Below, piece after piece: positions 54,423 through 63,100 of a stretch of 64,000 nt of DNA. The notes beneath the pieces were generated by a model. The model had not been told where the DNA came from, ran no database searches, and worked only from the letters and a program-made list of their open reading frames with translations. This DNA comes from Actinoallomurus purpureus. Lineage in GTDB: Bacteria > Actinomycetota > Actinomycetes > Streptosporangiales > Streptosporangiaceae. Each line of letters starts with the position of its first letter. The stretch's first letter is position 1. The stretch spans positions 62,001 through 126,000 of the forward strand of contig NZ_JAMXMY010000013.1 in the NCBI RefSeq assembly GCF_024055795.1, read 5' to 3'. The position numbers and the translations under genes are program-made.

Positions 54423-56747
54423 TCAATCTGGAAGCACAGTGCTGTCCACGCTCATCGTCCGGGTGTGGTCGACGACACGGGCGTCTCCGATCAGCGTCAC
54501 CTGGACGGATGAGCCGGGATCGCCTGCCGATTGCGCGATGGTGAGAATGATCTGGCCGGGTTCGACGCGTCTGCGCAGGTCTCTCCCGGTGAAGCTGGTC
54601 ATGTCCGCGTGGATCGCGAACTGCACCGTGCGGGTCTCGCCCGCGGCGAGGTCGACGCGGGTGAACCCGATCAGTTGCCGGACTGGTCGGGTGACCGATG
54701 CGACCGGATCGGTGAGGTAGAGCTGGGGCACACAGGTTCCGGCCCGAGAGCCGGTGTTGGTCACCGTCGCTCGCATGGTGATCGATCCGTCGACGGCGAC
54801 GACGGCCTCCGCGACGTGCGCACCGTCGATGCGGAAGGTGCTGTAGGACAACCCGTGCCCGAACGGGAACGCAGGGGTGGGGTCGATGTTGCTCACACCG
54901 TCGCTCTTGAGCGCGAGCGGAGCTGCCAGGTACGTGCCCGGCTGGCCGGCTTCGTCGCCCGGGATCTGGACCGGCAGATGTCCGGACGGGTTGATCCGTC
55001 CGGAGAGGACACCGGCGATCGCCGCCGCGCCCTCCTCGCCCGGGAAGAACGCCTGGAGGGTCGCGTCCGCTTCCCGCGCGTGTCGGCCGATCGCGTACGG
55101 GCGGCCTGAGACGACGAGGAGGACGGTCCGCCTCGCCGCGGCGAGGACGGCTTTCGCCAGGTCGTCCTGAACCCCGGGAAGCTCCAGGGTCGCGACGTCG
55201 CACCCTTCACCCGAGGTCCCGTGCCCGAACATTCCCGAGCGGTCACCGACGACGAGGATCGTCAGGTCGGCTGCCGCCGCCGCGGCCACGGCAGGTTCGA
55301 TCCCGCTTCTGTCATCGCCGGTGATCTGGCAGCCGATCTCGTGGCGCACCGTGGAGCCGGGGAACTCGCGCCGGATGGCGTCGAGCACCGTCGGGGCCTC
55401 GACGCCCAGGGAGAGTCCGGGGTGGTGCGGGAGGACGTGGTTGGGGAACGAGTAGCAGCCGAACAGGCACCTGGCCTCGTCGGCCGCCGGGCCGATGACG
55501 GCGATGGAACGCGGACCGAGCGGCAGGATGCCCGAACCGTTGTCGAGCAGCACGATGGACTCCTCGGCCATGCGGCGGGCGATGTCGCGGTTGCTCGGCG
55601 GGTCGAGGTTCGCGGGAGCGGTGTACTGCCCGGGATGCCATCCCGGGTCGAGCAGCCCCAGTTCGGCCTTCTGCGTCAGGACGCGCAGAACCGCCCGGTC
55701 GAGGAGGTCGGAGGCGATGCGTCCGTCCCGCACCATCGCCAGCAGGGGCTCTCCGTAGCCTGAGGTGTGGGGCAACTCGACGTCGATTCCGGCACGCAGC
55801 GCGGCCTGCGCGGCGGTCGGGACGTCGGCCGCCACGTGATGCATGGTGGCGAGGAACGCGATCGACCAGTAGTCGGACACCACGGTCCCCTCGAACCCCC
55901 AGGAGTCCCGTAGCAGGTTCGTGAGCAGTGTCTCGTTCGAGCCGCAGGGTATGCCGTCGATGTCGTTATAGGCGTTCATCACCGAGCCGACGCGGCCGGC
56001 CACGACCGCCTTCTCGAAGGGCACGAGGATGACGTCGGCGAGTTCGCGCGGGCCGACGGCGGCCGGGGCGTGGTTGCGCGCTGCCCGCGACGTGGAGTAG
56101 CCCGCGAAATGCTTCACCGTCGCGATGACGCCGGACGACTGCAGGCCCCGCACATAAGCCAGCCCGAGTTCCGAGACGAGGTAGGGGTCCTCGCCGAGGG
56201 TCTCCTCCACTCGGCCCCAGCGGTAGTCGCGCGCCACGTCGAGGACGGGCGCCAGACCTTGATGGACACCGACGGCCGCCATGTCCAACCCGATGGCCGC
56301 CGCCATCCGGCGGACGAGGTCGGGGTCCCAGGTGGCCGCCCAGGCCAGCGGGGTCGGGTACACGGTGGCCCGCCAGGTGGTGAACCCGGTCAGGCACTCC
56401 TCGTGGGCGATGGCGGGTATTCCGAACCGGTTCGCGGCCGCCACCTGCGCCTGTGCCGTCGCCAGGCGCACGCGACCGGTCTCCGGGTCGATCGGCGCCG
56501 TGCCGAACACCCTGGTCAGGTGCCCGAGACCACCGATGATCGCCTTCTCGAACGTCTCGGCGTCGCGGAATGTCTCCTGCATCGGCGCCACGTCTCCGGC
56601 GGTGTCGTGGCCCGGCCAGGAACTGCCGAGCTGACGTACCTTCTCGGCCTGCGTCATGGCGTCGAGCAGGGCCTGAGCGCGGACGGGCGCGGGAAGGCCG
56701 GGGTCGTTCCAGCGACCGGTCATCCGGCGCTCGTTGCTGATCGTCAA
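54423..56747 (-). CDS. GH3 beta-glycosidase
   Basis: This 774-residue glycoside hydrolase family 3 enzyme has a TIM barrel (about 30-350) with FGIPAIAHEECLTGF, ATVKHFAGY, and the nucleophile Asp in EGTVVSDYWSIAFL. A second alpha/beta sandwich (about 390-600) has NGSGILPLGPRSIAVIGPAA, and a C-terminal FnIII-like domain (about 670-760) has FPFGHGLSYSTF. No signal peptide, so it acts in the cytoplasm on imported oligosaccharides; beta-glucosidase or beta-xylosidase. TTG 56747 or ATG 56723 can start it. It is downstream of, and probably cotranscribed with, the sugar ABC genes. Confidence 0.9.
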   Translation of the reverse strand: MTISNERRMTGRWNDPGLPAPVRAQALLDAMTQAEKVRQLGSSWPGHDTAGDVAPMQETFRDAETFEKAIIGGLGHLTRVFGTAPIDPETGRVRLATAQAQVAAANRFGIPAIAHEECLTGFTTWRATVYPTPLAWAATWDPDLVRRMAAAIGLDMAAVGVHQGLAPVLDVARDYRWGRVEETLGEDPYLVSELGLAYVRGLQSSGVIATVKHFAGYSTSRAARNHAPAAVGPRELADVILVPFEKAVVAGRVGSVMNAYNDIDGIPCGSNETLLTNLLRDSWGFEGTVVSDYWSIAFLATMHHVAADVPTAAQAALRAGIDVELPHTSGYGEPLLAMVRDGRIASDLLDRAVLRVLTQKAELGLLDPGWHPGQYTAPANLDPPSNRDIARRMAEESIVLLDNGSGILPLGPRSIAVIGPAADEARCLFGCYSFPNHVLPHHPGLSLGVEAPTVLDAIRREFPGSTVRHEIGCQITGDDRSGIEPAVAAAAAADLTILVVGDRSGMFGHGTSGEGCDVATLELPGVQDDLAKAVLAAARRTVLLVVSGRPYAIGRHAREADATLQAFFPGEEGAAAIAGVLSGRINPSGHLPVQIPGDEAGQPGTYLAAPLALKSDGVSNIDPTPAFPFGHGLSYSTFRIDGAHVAEAVVAVDGSITMRATVTNTGSRAGTCVPQLYLTDPVASVTRPVRQLIGFTRVDLAAGETRTVQFAIHADMTSFTGRDLRRRVEPGQIILTIAQSAGDPGSSVQVTLIGDARVVDHTRTMSVDSTVLPD

Positions 56748-56953
56748 GGTGTCATCTGTTTCTTTCCAGGCGCCACGGACGGCGCAGTTGAGCGAGGAGC
56801 GGCTGGGCGAAGCCGATCGGCGGGCGGCGACCCGGACACCGGGGCGCCGATCGCGGGCATGCGCGTGCCATCGAGCGGCACCGGCGAGAGCACGGTCAGC
56901 GCCGTCGATTCATGGTCAGGGGAGGGGATGAGGCCGGGGCGGTCGCCCCTCTG

Positions 56954-57772
56954 TCACTTGCCGCCGGCTCCCATCAGCCCCATCACGAGGGCCCGCCGGG
57001 CGAAGAGATAGACGATGAGGATCGGGACGGCGGACATCAGCACGGCGGCCAGCAGGGCCGGGACGTTGCCTCCGTACTGCGAGACGAAGTTGTACAGGCC
57101 GAGGGGGACCAGCTTGGTGTCGTTCGACTGGGTCATGATCAGGGGGAACAGGAAGCCGTTCCACGCCTGCAGAGCCGTGAAGACGCATGTCGTCGCGATG
57201 CTCGAGCGTGACAGCGGGATGACCAGGTTCACCAGGATCCGGGCCGGGCGGGCGCCGTCCAGGGCCATGGCCTCGTAGAGCGAGGCGGAGATGTCGCGCA
57301 TCCCGCCGCTGAGGACCAGCACGCTGACCGGAAGCGCGAACGCCGCGGTGGGCAGGGCGATCCCCCAGAGGCTGTCGTAGAGGCCGAGCCGGTTGATGAG
57401 GAGGAACAGCGGGATGATGACCGCCTGTGAGGGGACCGCCAGTCCCAAGAGGAACAGCCGGAACACCCCTCTGGTCATCCAGCCGCGTCCCCGGACGACG
57501 GCGTAGCTGATGGGTACGCCGAGGAGCAGCACGATCGCGACCGTGAGCGCCGCGACGAGGACGGTGTTCCAGACGTAGTGCAGGAAGCCGCTGTGTATCA
57601 CGGTCCTGAAGTTGTCCAGGGTCACGGCGGAGGGAATCGAGACGGGCCCGCCGTCGGTGTACTTCGACTCCGGCTGGATCGCCGTGTTCACCAGCGCGTA
57701 CAGCGGAACACCGATGACCAGGAGCCAGGCGAACGCCGCGAAGCCCGCGACGACGTTGCGGCGCCTTCTCAC
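56954..57772 (-). CDS. Carbohydrate ABC transporter permease (MalG type)
   Basis: This 272-residue, six-helix permease has the EAA loop EAMALDGARPARILVNLVIPLSR (about residues 180-205), which contacts the ATPase. The C-terminal MGLMGAGGK is typical of MalG/LacG-type subunits. GTG 57772 overlaps the stop of the MalF-type gene. Partners are the MalF-type permease and the lipoprotein upstream. No ATPase gene is in the locus, so a shared MsiK-like ATPase elsewhere is likely. Confidence 0.93.
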   Translation of the reverse strand: MRRRRNVVAGFAAFAWLLVIGVPLYALVNTAIQPESKYTDGGPVSIPSAVTLDNFRTVIHSGFLHYVWNTVLVAALTVAIVLLLGVPISYAVVRGRGWMTRGVFRLFLLGLAVPSQAVIIPLFLLINRLGLYDSLWGIALPTAAFALPVSVLVLSGGMRDISASLYEAMALDGARPARILVNLVIPLSRSSIATTCVFTALQAWNGFLFPLIMTQSNDTKLVPLGLYNFVSQYGGNVPALLAAVLMSAVPILIVYLFARRALVMGLMGAGGK

Positions 57773-58701
57773 AGGCCCTCCATCGTGCTCGTCATCTTGT
57801 CGTATCCACTGATCTTCACGAGGAGGAGAGAGGCGCCCGTGGCGAGCAGCAACAGGAAGCTCGCGATGACGCTGGCGTATCCATAGTCATAGGTACGGAA
57901 CGCGGTCTGGTACATGGCGAACGGGAGGATCGAGGTGTCGGTGCCGGGACCCCCGTTGGTCAGCAGGAGGACGATGTCGAACGCCGTGAGGCCGCCGACC
58001 ACCATGAAGGTGGTCGAGGTGATGATGCTGTTGCGCAGCTGCGGAAGGGTGATGTGGAAGAACTGCCGTACCCGTCCCGCGCCATCGATCGCGGCCGCCT
58101 GGTAGAGGGTGAGCGGGATGGCGCGGGCGGCGCCCTGGTAGATCAGCGTATGGAACGGGATGAACTGCCAGCTGGTGACAACGATCAGGCAGGCGATCGC
58201 ACCCTTCTGGCCACCCAGCAGGTCGGTGTTCCCGCCGAGGAGATCGGCGAGCTTCGGCGGGATGCCGAAGTTCGGATCGAGCAGCTGCCGCCACATGACG
58301 GCGGTCGCCGCCGTGGACAGCAGCAGCGGAAAGAAGAAGATCGTCGACAGGACGGCGCGGTTCCGCTGGTAGCCGGCCGACCAGACGCCCAGCAGGATGC
58401 TGATCGGCGCCTGCACCAGGATGTTGCCGACGAGCAGGACCGCTGTGACCAGGGTCGACTGGAGGATCTGGCCGTCGCTGAAGAATCGCCACCAGTTGTG
58501 CAGCCCGGTGAACTGCGGCGTGCTGAGGCCGTCCCAGCGGGTGAGGGACAGGTAGACGACGCCGGCCATCGGCACGATGGCGAAGAGGATGAAGAACACC
58601 AGCCCGGGGATCGCCCAGGCCACGCCGGGTCGCTCCAGTGCGGGAGCGGCCCGGCGCGCCTCGCGGCCCCGCACGAGCCGTGAACTCGTGATGGAGACCA
58701 T
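57769..58701 (-). CDS. Carbohydrate ABC transporter permease (MalF type)
   Basis: This 310-residue, six-helix permease has an N-terminal VAWAIPGLVFFILFAIVPM helix and the EAA loop in LYQAAAIDGAGRVRQFFHITLP. It forms the channel with the MalG-type protein. The start ATG lies 14 bases after the lipoprotein stop, in one operon with it. Confidence 0.93.
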   Translation of the reverse strand: MVSITSSRLVRGREARRAAPALERPGVAWAIPGLVFFILFAIVPMAGVVYLSLTRWDGLSTPQFTGLHNWWRFFSDGQILQSTLVTAVLLVGNILVQAPISILLGVWSAGYQRNRAVLSTIFFFPLLLSTAATAVMWRQLLDPNFGIPPKLADLLGGNTDLLGGQKGAIACLIVVTSWQFIPFHTLIYQGAARAIPLTLYQAAAIDGAGRVRQFFHITLPQLRNSIITSTTFMVVGGLTAFDIVLLLTNGGPGTDTSILPFAMYQTAFRTYDYGYASVIASFLLLLATGASLLLVKISGYDKMTSTMEGL

Positions 58702-58715
58702 TTGGATCAGCCTTC

Positions 58716-60005
58716 CTACTTCTTCAGGGCCAGCACCGCGCTGACGAACCGCTCCGGCGTGTCCTGCCCATTGAACAGCTTCTGGATCTCGGTGATCATC
58801 GGGGTGCCCAAGGTCAGGCCGAGTGCCTGGTCCCAGGACTGGGTGAAGGTCGGCGCCTTCCGCACGAGGTCGTACTGGAACTGGGCGTAGGCGGGATCAG
58901 ATGCCTTGGCCAGCATCTGCCCGGCGTTCGCGGTGACGGGCACCTCGCCCTTCTGGACGAGTCCCTGCACATAGCTGTCGCTGTAGGTGGTCTGCAGGAA
59001 GTCCTTCGCGGTCTGCTGGGCGGCGGCTGTGGTCACCGAGATGTAGTTGGTGGGGTTCCCGACCACGTCGCCCGGGTCTCCCTTGCCTCCCTCGACGGTC
59101 GGGAACGGCACGTATCCCAGGCCCTGCTTGGCGAACGTCGGATTCGTACTCTGCTGGGTGGCGTACTCCCACGAGCCCATCAGGACCATCGCCGCCTTAC
59201 CCTTGGCGAGCAGCGTCGAGGTGCCGCCCGCGCCATAGCCGACCGAGCCGAATTTCGTACCGAACGCGCCGCTGTCGACGAGTTGCTTGACCATCTGGGC
59301 GGTCTTGAGGACCGCGGGGTCCTTCCACTGTGACCAGTCGCCGGCCTGGATCTTCTTGAACAGGTCGGGTCCGGCGAGGCGATCGACGAGGTACTCGATC
59401 CACATCAGCTCGCCCCATGAGTCGGTGCCGTTGCCCGCGACCGCGAAGGGGGTGATGCCCTTGCCCTTGAACACCTGGACGAGGTTCGTCAGGTCGCTCC
59501 ACGTCTTCGGCGGCTGCACGCCCGCGTCGGTGAAGACCTTCTTGTTGTAGAACAGGAACACCGGCTGGGTTCCCCGGCAGGGGATCCCGACCAGCTTGCC
59601 GCCCACCTTGCCGGCCTCCAGGGCGGAGGCGAGGAAGTGCGATTCCAGGCCCGGATCGAGTTGCGCCAGCTTGCCGGCCCGCACGTAGTCGTTGAGGCTG
59701 CCGCCGCCCCAGTTAAAGAACATTCCGGGCATGTGCGACGAACCCATCGCCGTTCGCAGCTTGTCCTTGTATCCGTCGGTGGCGATCACGGACATGGTGA
59801 CCTTGCCGTGGGCGGCGCTGTTGAACGAGTCAACGGCGGCCTGCTGCACCGTGTTGGTCGGATCCTGCAGCGTCCAGAACTGAACGTTGCCCGCGGGCGC
59901 ACTTGCGGAGCTGCCGGCCGACCCGCAGCCGGCCACGCCCATGGCCAGCGCGGCGCTTGCCATCAAGGTGGCGACTGCCCGCTTTCGCGACATTCGGTTC
60001 TTCAT
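58716..60005 (-). CDS. Sugar ABC transporter substrate-binding lipoprotein
   Basis: This 429-residue lipoprotein has the signal MKNRMSRKRAVATLMASAAL and lipobox GVAGCGSAG. The mature part is an extracellular SBP_bac_1 domain (VQFWTLQDPTNTVQQAAVDS, PCRGTQPVFLFYNKKVF, GKAAMVLMGSWEYATQQ). ATG 60005 is chosen because AAAGGT lies a few bases upstream and the signal peptide begins there. It delivers an oligosaccharide to the permeases encoded next. First gene of the importer/GH3 operon. Confidence 0.94.
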   Translation of the reverse strand: MKNRMSRKRAVATLMASAALAMGVAGCGSAGSSASAPAGNVQFWTLQDPTNTVQQAAVDSFNSAAHGKVTMSVIATDGYKDKLRTAMGSSHMPGMFFNWGGGSLNDYVRAGKLAQLDPGLESHFLASALEAGKVGGKLVGIPCRGTQPVFLFYNKKVFTDAGVQPPKTWSDLTNLVQVFKGKGITPFAVAGNGTDSWGELMWIEYLVDRLAGPDLFKKIQAGDWSQWKDPAVLKTAQMVKQLVDSGAFGTKFGSVGYGAGGTSTLLAKGKAAMVLMGSWEYATQQSTNPTFAKQGLGYVPFPTVEGGKGDPGDVVGNPTNYISVTTAAAQQTAKDFLQTTYSDSYVQGLVQKGEVPVTANAGQMLAKASDPAYAQFQYDLVRKAPTFTQSWDQALGLTLGTPMITEIQKLFNGQDTPERFVSAVLALKK

Positions 60006-60137
60006 TAGATACCTTTCGACTCGGGGAGGTACCCACCGAGGTGGCTCCACCTGGCAGGCGGCTCGAACCCCTTGGCGCCGAGGGGACGGGACCGGGAGCC
60101 TTGGCCGCCAGGCACCTATCCGCAACCCTTGCGTAAT

Positions 60138-60167
60138 GTGCCCCTAACGGCTGGCTGGTAGGGGCAC
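60138..60167. promoter_or_regulatory. Inverted repeat upstream of the sugar-binding lipoprotein gene
   Basis: Perfect 9-base arms GTGCCCCTA / TAGGGGCAC with a 12-base loop, about 130 bases before the lipoprotein start. It could be an operator or a leader hairpin. Confidence 0.5.
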
Positions 60168-60215
60168 GCTAGCTGGGGCGATGCGACAGCGACAAGAAAC
60201 CGGCGGCGTGAGCTT

Positions 60216-60228
60216 CGAAAGACTTTCG
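60216..60228. promoter_or_regulatory. Candidate LacI-type operator 1 (importer side)
   Basis: CGAAAGACTTTCG is a 13-base palindrome of form CGAAA-N3-TTTCG about 210 bases before the importer operon. LacI-family regulators of xylan/glucan use in streptomycetes (e.g. BxlR) are reported to bind CGAA-Nx-TTCG sites. Confidence 0.55.
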
Positions 60229-60460
60229 GAAGGTCAGTACCCTGCCGGTGTCCGAGGTCGAACGGCGCTGACAGCCCCTCGTCGCGCGGTGCCGGCTCGC
60301 CGCGCCGAGGCGCGGATCGCGCGAGGACGGCACCCTCGACGAGGCGAAGTGTCACGGGCGCCTGCGCCCCCCGGCTCCGGTGCTCGATTCCGTTCGGTCG
60401 CGGGGGAGATGCCCGCGCCGAGGCCGAGGGCCTGGAGCGTCACGCCCCCCGGCCACGGCT

Positions 60461-60475
60461 GCGAAACCCTTTCGC
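60461..60475. promoter_or_regulatory. Candidate LacI-type operator 2 (GH95 side)
   Basis: GCGAAA-CCC-TTTCGC shares the CGAAA-N3-TTTCG core with the site at 60216, about 270 bases before the GH95-like gene. Two matching sites in one divergent region suggest joint control. Confidence 0.55.
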
Positions 60476-60742
60476 GGCCGTGGCCGGGAACTCGTGTACG
60501 CTCCAGGCTCCGCACGGAGTACCTGAGCCGATCGAAGTGACGTCGCGCGGACCGCGAGGACGCCGAGCGAGACCCGCCGGCTGCCCGACGACCTGTCCCT
60601 GGACGTCGCCATCACGTTCCGCGCGCCTGAGTTGTGACGCCAGGGAGAACCCCCGAACGGTGGTGCCTGCCGCCCCCGCATGGCGTCAGCGCCTGGCGGA
60701 CCGGTCGGAGCCGCCAGGTGCACGAGGAACAGAGGAGCGCCG

Positions 60743-63031
60743 GTGCACGGCATTCACGACACCGAGCCGGCCGGCCGCTGGGAGGACGCGTTCCTTTCCG
60801 GCAACGGCGAGTACGGGATCATGGTGTTCGGCCACCCCCATCGGGAGCGGATCGTTCACAACCATCACCGCTACGTACTGCCCAACTCATCCTGCGGGAT
60901 GTCCCCACCGGCCGTCGCCGACCGGCTCGAGCACGTCCGCGACCTGATCCTGGCAGGCAAGCGGGAGCAGGCACAACGCGAGTTCTCCGATGGCAGGCCG
61001 ATGGCCTGGACACAGCCGTTTCACCCCGGCCATGTGCTCCACCTGGACTCCGCGAGCACCGCGGGCCGCGTGGACCACTACCGCCGGAGCAGCGACTTCG
61101 CGACCGGCGAGGTGAGGGTCACCTGGTCCGCCGATGATCGCGAATGGGTACGGCGCGCCTTCGTGTCACGCCCCGACGCCGTCGCGGTCGTCGAGATCAC
61201 CGGACCTCGGCTGGACCTGGCGGTACGGCTGTCCGGGGACGTGCCCGGCCACCCGCCGGAGGTCACCGTCGCGACGTCCGCGCACGCCACGAGGAGCGGC
61301 GAGGCATCGCTCGCCGCCGTGGGAACGTACCCCGCAGGGCAGGGCGCGGCGGGATTCATCGGCGTGACCCGCGTCGTGGCCACCGGCGGCCAGGTCACGG
61401 TGGACGGCGACGTGGCCACCGTCCACAAGGCGACACGCGTGGTGCTGCTGACGCGGATGGACCGATCGGTGACCGCTCCCCGGGCCGACGCGCTGCAGGA
61501 GACGCTGGCCGAGCTACCGGCCGACTACGACCGGCTCCTCGCCCGCCATGCCGCCGTCCACGGCGAGCTCTACGCACGCGCCGAACTCGACCTGGGAGTG
61601 TCCGAGCACGACCGTCGGCTCCCCGTGCGGGAGCTCATCGCCCGAGCCGGCACCGCGGAGCTGGACGCCGCCCTGGTCGAGGCGATGTTCCACTCAGGCC
61701 GGTACCTGTTGCTCAGCTCCTGCGGGGTGCTCCCCCCGCGGCTCACCGGATTGTGGCTGGGGGCCTGGGGCGCCGCCTGGTCCGGCGACTACACGACGGA
61801 CGCGAACCTCAACCTGCAGATGGCGGGGGCGGTGAGCACCGGGATGCCCGAGCTCATCGCCGGCTATGCCGCCCTGATCGGTGGACAGATCGAAGACTGG
61901 CGCACCAACGCCCGCGCGATCTACGGCGCCCGCGGGGTGCTCGCGCCCAGCCGGACCGACGGAGAGCACGGGCTGCTGTTCCATCTCGACGACGAGTGGC
62001 CCTGGCCCATGTGGCCGGCCGGCGCGGACTGGCTGCTGTTCCCGCTGCACGAGTACTGGCAGATGACCGGCGACGACGCCTTCCTCGCCGGGACGCTCGC
62101 CCCGTGGCTCATCGAGACGGCCACGTTCTTCGAGGACGTTCTCACCCGTGCGGACGACGAAGGACACGTCGTCATCGTCCCGTCCTACTCCCCGGAGGCC
62201 GGCCCGCGGGACGGGCGGGGAGTGGCCGGGATCAACGCCACCATGGACATCGCGGCGGCCCGTCACGCGCTGATCACCGCCGCCGGCGTCTGCGCGTACC
62301 TGGACATCGAGCGGGCCGCGGCCGGCCGCTGGCGCGCTCTCGCCGACCGGCTGCCGCCCTACCGCGTCGATGACCACGGCGCGCTCGCGGAGTGGGTATG
62401 GCCGGGGCTGGAGACCGCCGACGACCACCGGCACGTCAGCCACCTGTACCCGGTGTGGCCGCTGCACGACATCACTCCCGACGACACTCCCGACCTGGCC
62501 GCGGCGGCCCGCATCGCCCTGCTGCGGCGCGGCGATGAGAACTTCTCCGCGCACGGCAGCCTGCACCGGGCCCTGTGCGCCGCACGGCTGAAGGACGGCG
62601 AGACGGCCCGCGCGAACCTCCTGAAGATCCTGAAGCGGAACATGGTCTTCCGGTCGCTGATGACGTCCCACAACCCCGATCTGGAGATCTACAACGCGGA
62701 CGCCGCGCACTGCCTGCCCGCCGTCGTCGCCGAGATGCTGGTGGACTCCCGGCCGGGGATCGTGGAACTGCTCCCGGCGTTGCCCCCGGAGTGGAGCAGC
62801 GGCAGCCTGCGGGGCATCGTCACCCGCGCCCGCGTCACTCTCGAGGAGCTTAGCTGGGACCTGCGGGACGGGACGGTGCGTGCCGTCCTCCGCTCTACCA
62901 AGGAACAGTCCATCACGCTCGTTTGCCGCGGCGCACGGGAGGCCGCCGGGCGGAGGCGGCGCGTTGACCTTCCGTCTCGCACACCCGTCACCGTCACCGT
63001 CCGGCTGGCGCCCGGCTCCCCGTCGAATTGA
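60743..63031 (+). CDS. GH95-like glycoside hydrolase (alpha-L-fucosidase/galactosidase family)
   Basis: This 762-residue protein has an N-terminal beta-domain opening EPAGRWEDAFLSGNGEYGIM. The central (alpha/alpha)6 barrel has PPRLTGLWLGAWGAAWSGDY, TTDANLNLQMAGA (the N-x-N catalytic-Asn region of GH95) and a YSPEAGP segment with an acid Glu candidate. The C-terminal part has HRHVSHLYPVWPLHDIT and the closing beta-domain. No signal peptide is seen. GTG 60743 has AGAGGAG five bases upstream. It probably removes a terminal sugar from imported glycans, in concert with the GH3 enzyme. Confidence 0.85.
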   Translation: MHGIHDTEPAGRWEDAFLSGNGEYGIMVFGHPHRERIVHNHHRYVLPNSSCGMSPPAVADRLEHVRDLILAGKREQAQREFSDGRPMAWTQPFHPGHVLHLDSASTAGRVDHYRRSSDFATGEVRVTWSADDREWVRRAFVSRPDAVAVVEITGPRLDLAVRLSGDVPGHPPEVTVATSAHATRSGEASLAAVGTYPAGQGAAGFIGVTRVVATGGQVTVDGDVATVHKATRVVLLTRMDRSVTAPRADALQETLAELPADYDRLLARHAAVHGELYARAELDLGVSEHDRRLPVRELIARAGTAELDAALVEAMFHSGRYLLLSSCGVLPPRLTGLWLGAWGAAWSGDYTTDANLNLQMAGAVSTGMPELIAGYAALIGGQIEDWRTNARAIYGARGVLAPSRTDGEHGLLFHLDDEWPWPMWPAGADWLLFPLHEYWQMTGDDAFLAGTLAPWLIETATFFEDVLTRADDEGHVVIVPSYSPEAGPRDGRGVAGINATMDIAAARHALITAAGVCAYLDIERAAAGRWRALADRLPPYRVDDHGALAEWVWPGLETADDHRHVSHLYPVWPLHDITPDDTPDLAAAARIALLRRGDENFSAHGSLHRALCAARLKDGETARANLLKILKRNMVFRSLMTSHNPDLEIYNADAAHCLPAVVAEMLVDSRPGIVELLPALPPEWSSGSLRGIVTRARVTLEELSWDLRDGTVRAVLRSTKEQSITLVCRGAREAAGRRRRVDLPSRTPVTVTVRLAPGSPSN

Positions 63032-63062
63032 CACGCCCACGCGGAGGCCCGTCGGGTGCGCA

Positions 63063-63089
63063 GAGGGGGCGGGCGTCGTCTGCCCCCTC
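63063..63089. terminator. Bidirectional terminator between convergent genes
   Basis: Perfect 8-base arms GAGGGGGC / GCCCCCTC with an 11-base loop lie in the 69-base gap between the convergent GH95-like and lectin-domain genes, and can serve both. Confidence 0.7.
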
Positions 63090-63100
63090 GCGCGTCAGGT

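Larger units (their letters stand above)
60006..60742. promoter_or_regulatory. Divergent control region between sugar importer and GH95-like gene
   Basis: This 737-base gap holds no supported gene. It contains a perfect hairpin near the importer start and two CGAAA-N3-TTTCG palindromes. It must hold both promoters. Confidence 0.6.

Noticed and set aside
61144-62373. A 409-codon frame inside the GH95-like gene
   Set aside because: It is an Arg-rich shifted reading of the glycosidase; the main frame carries all conserved motifs.
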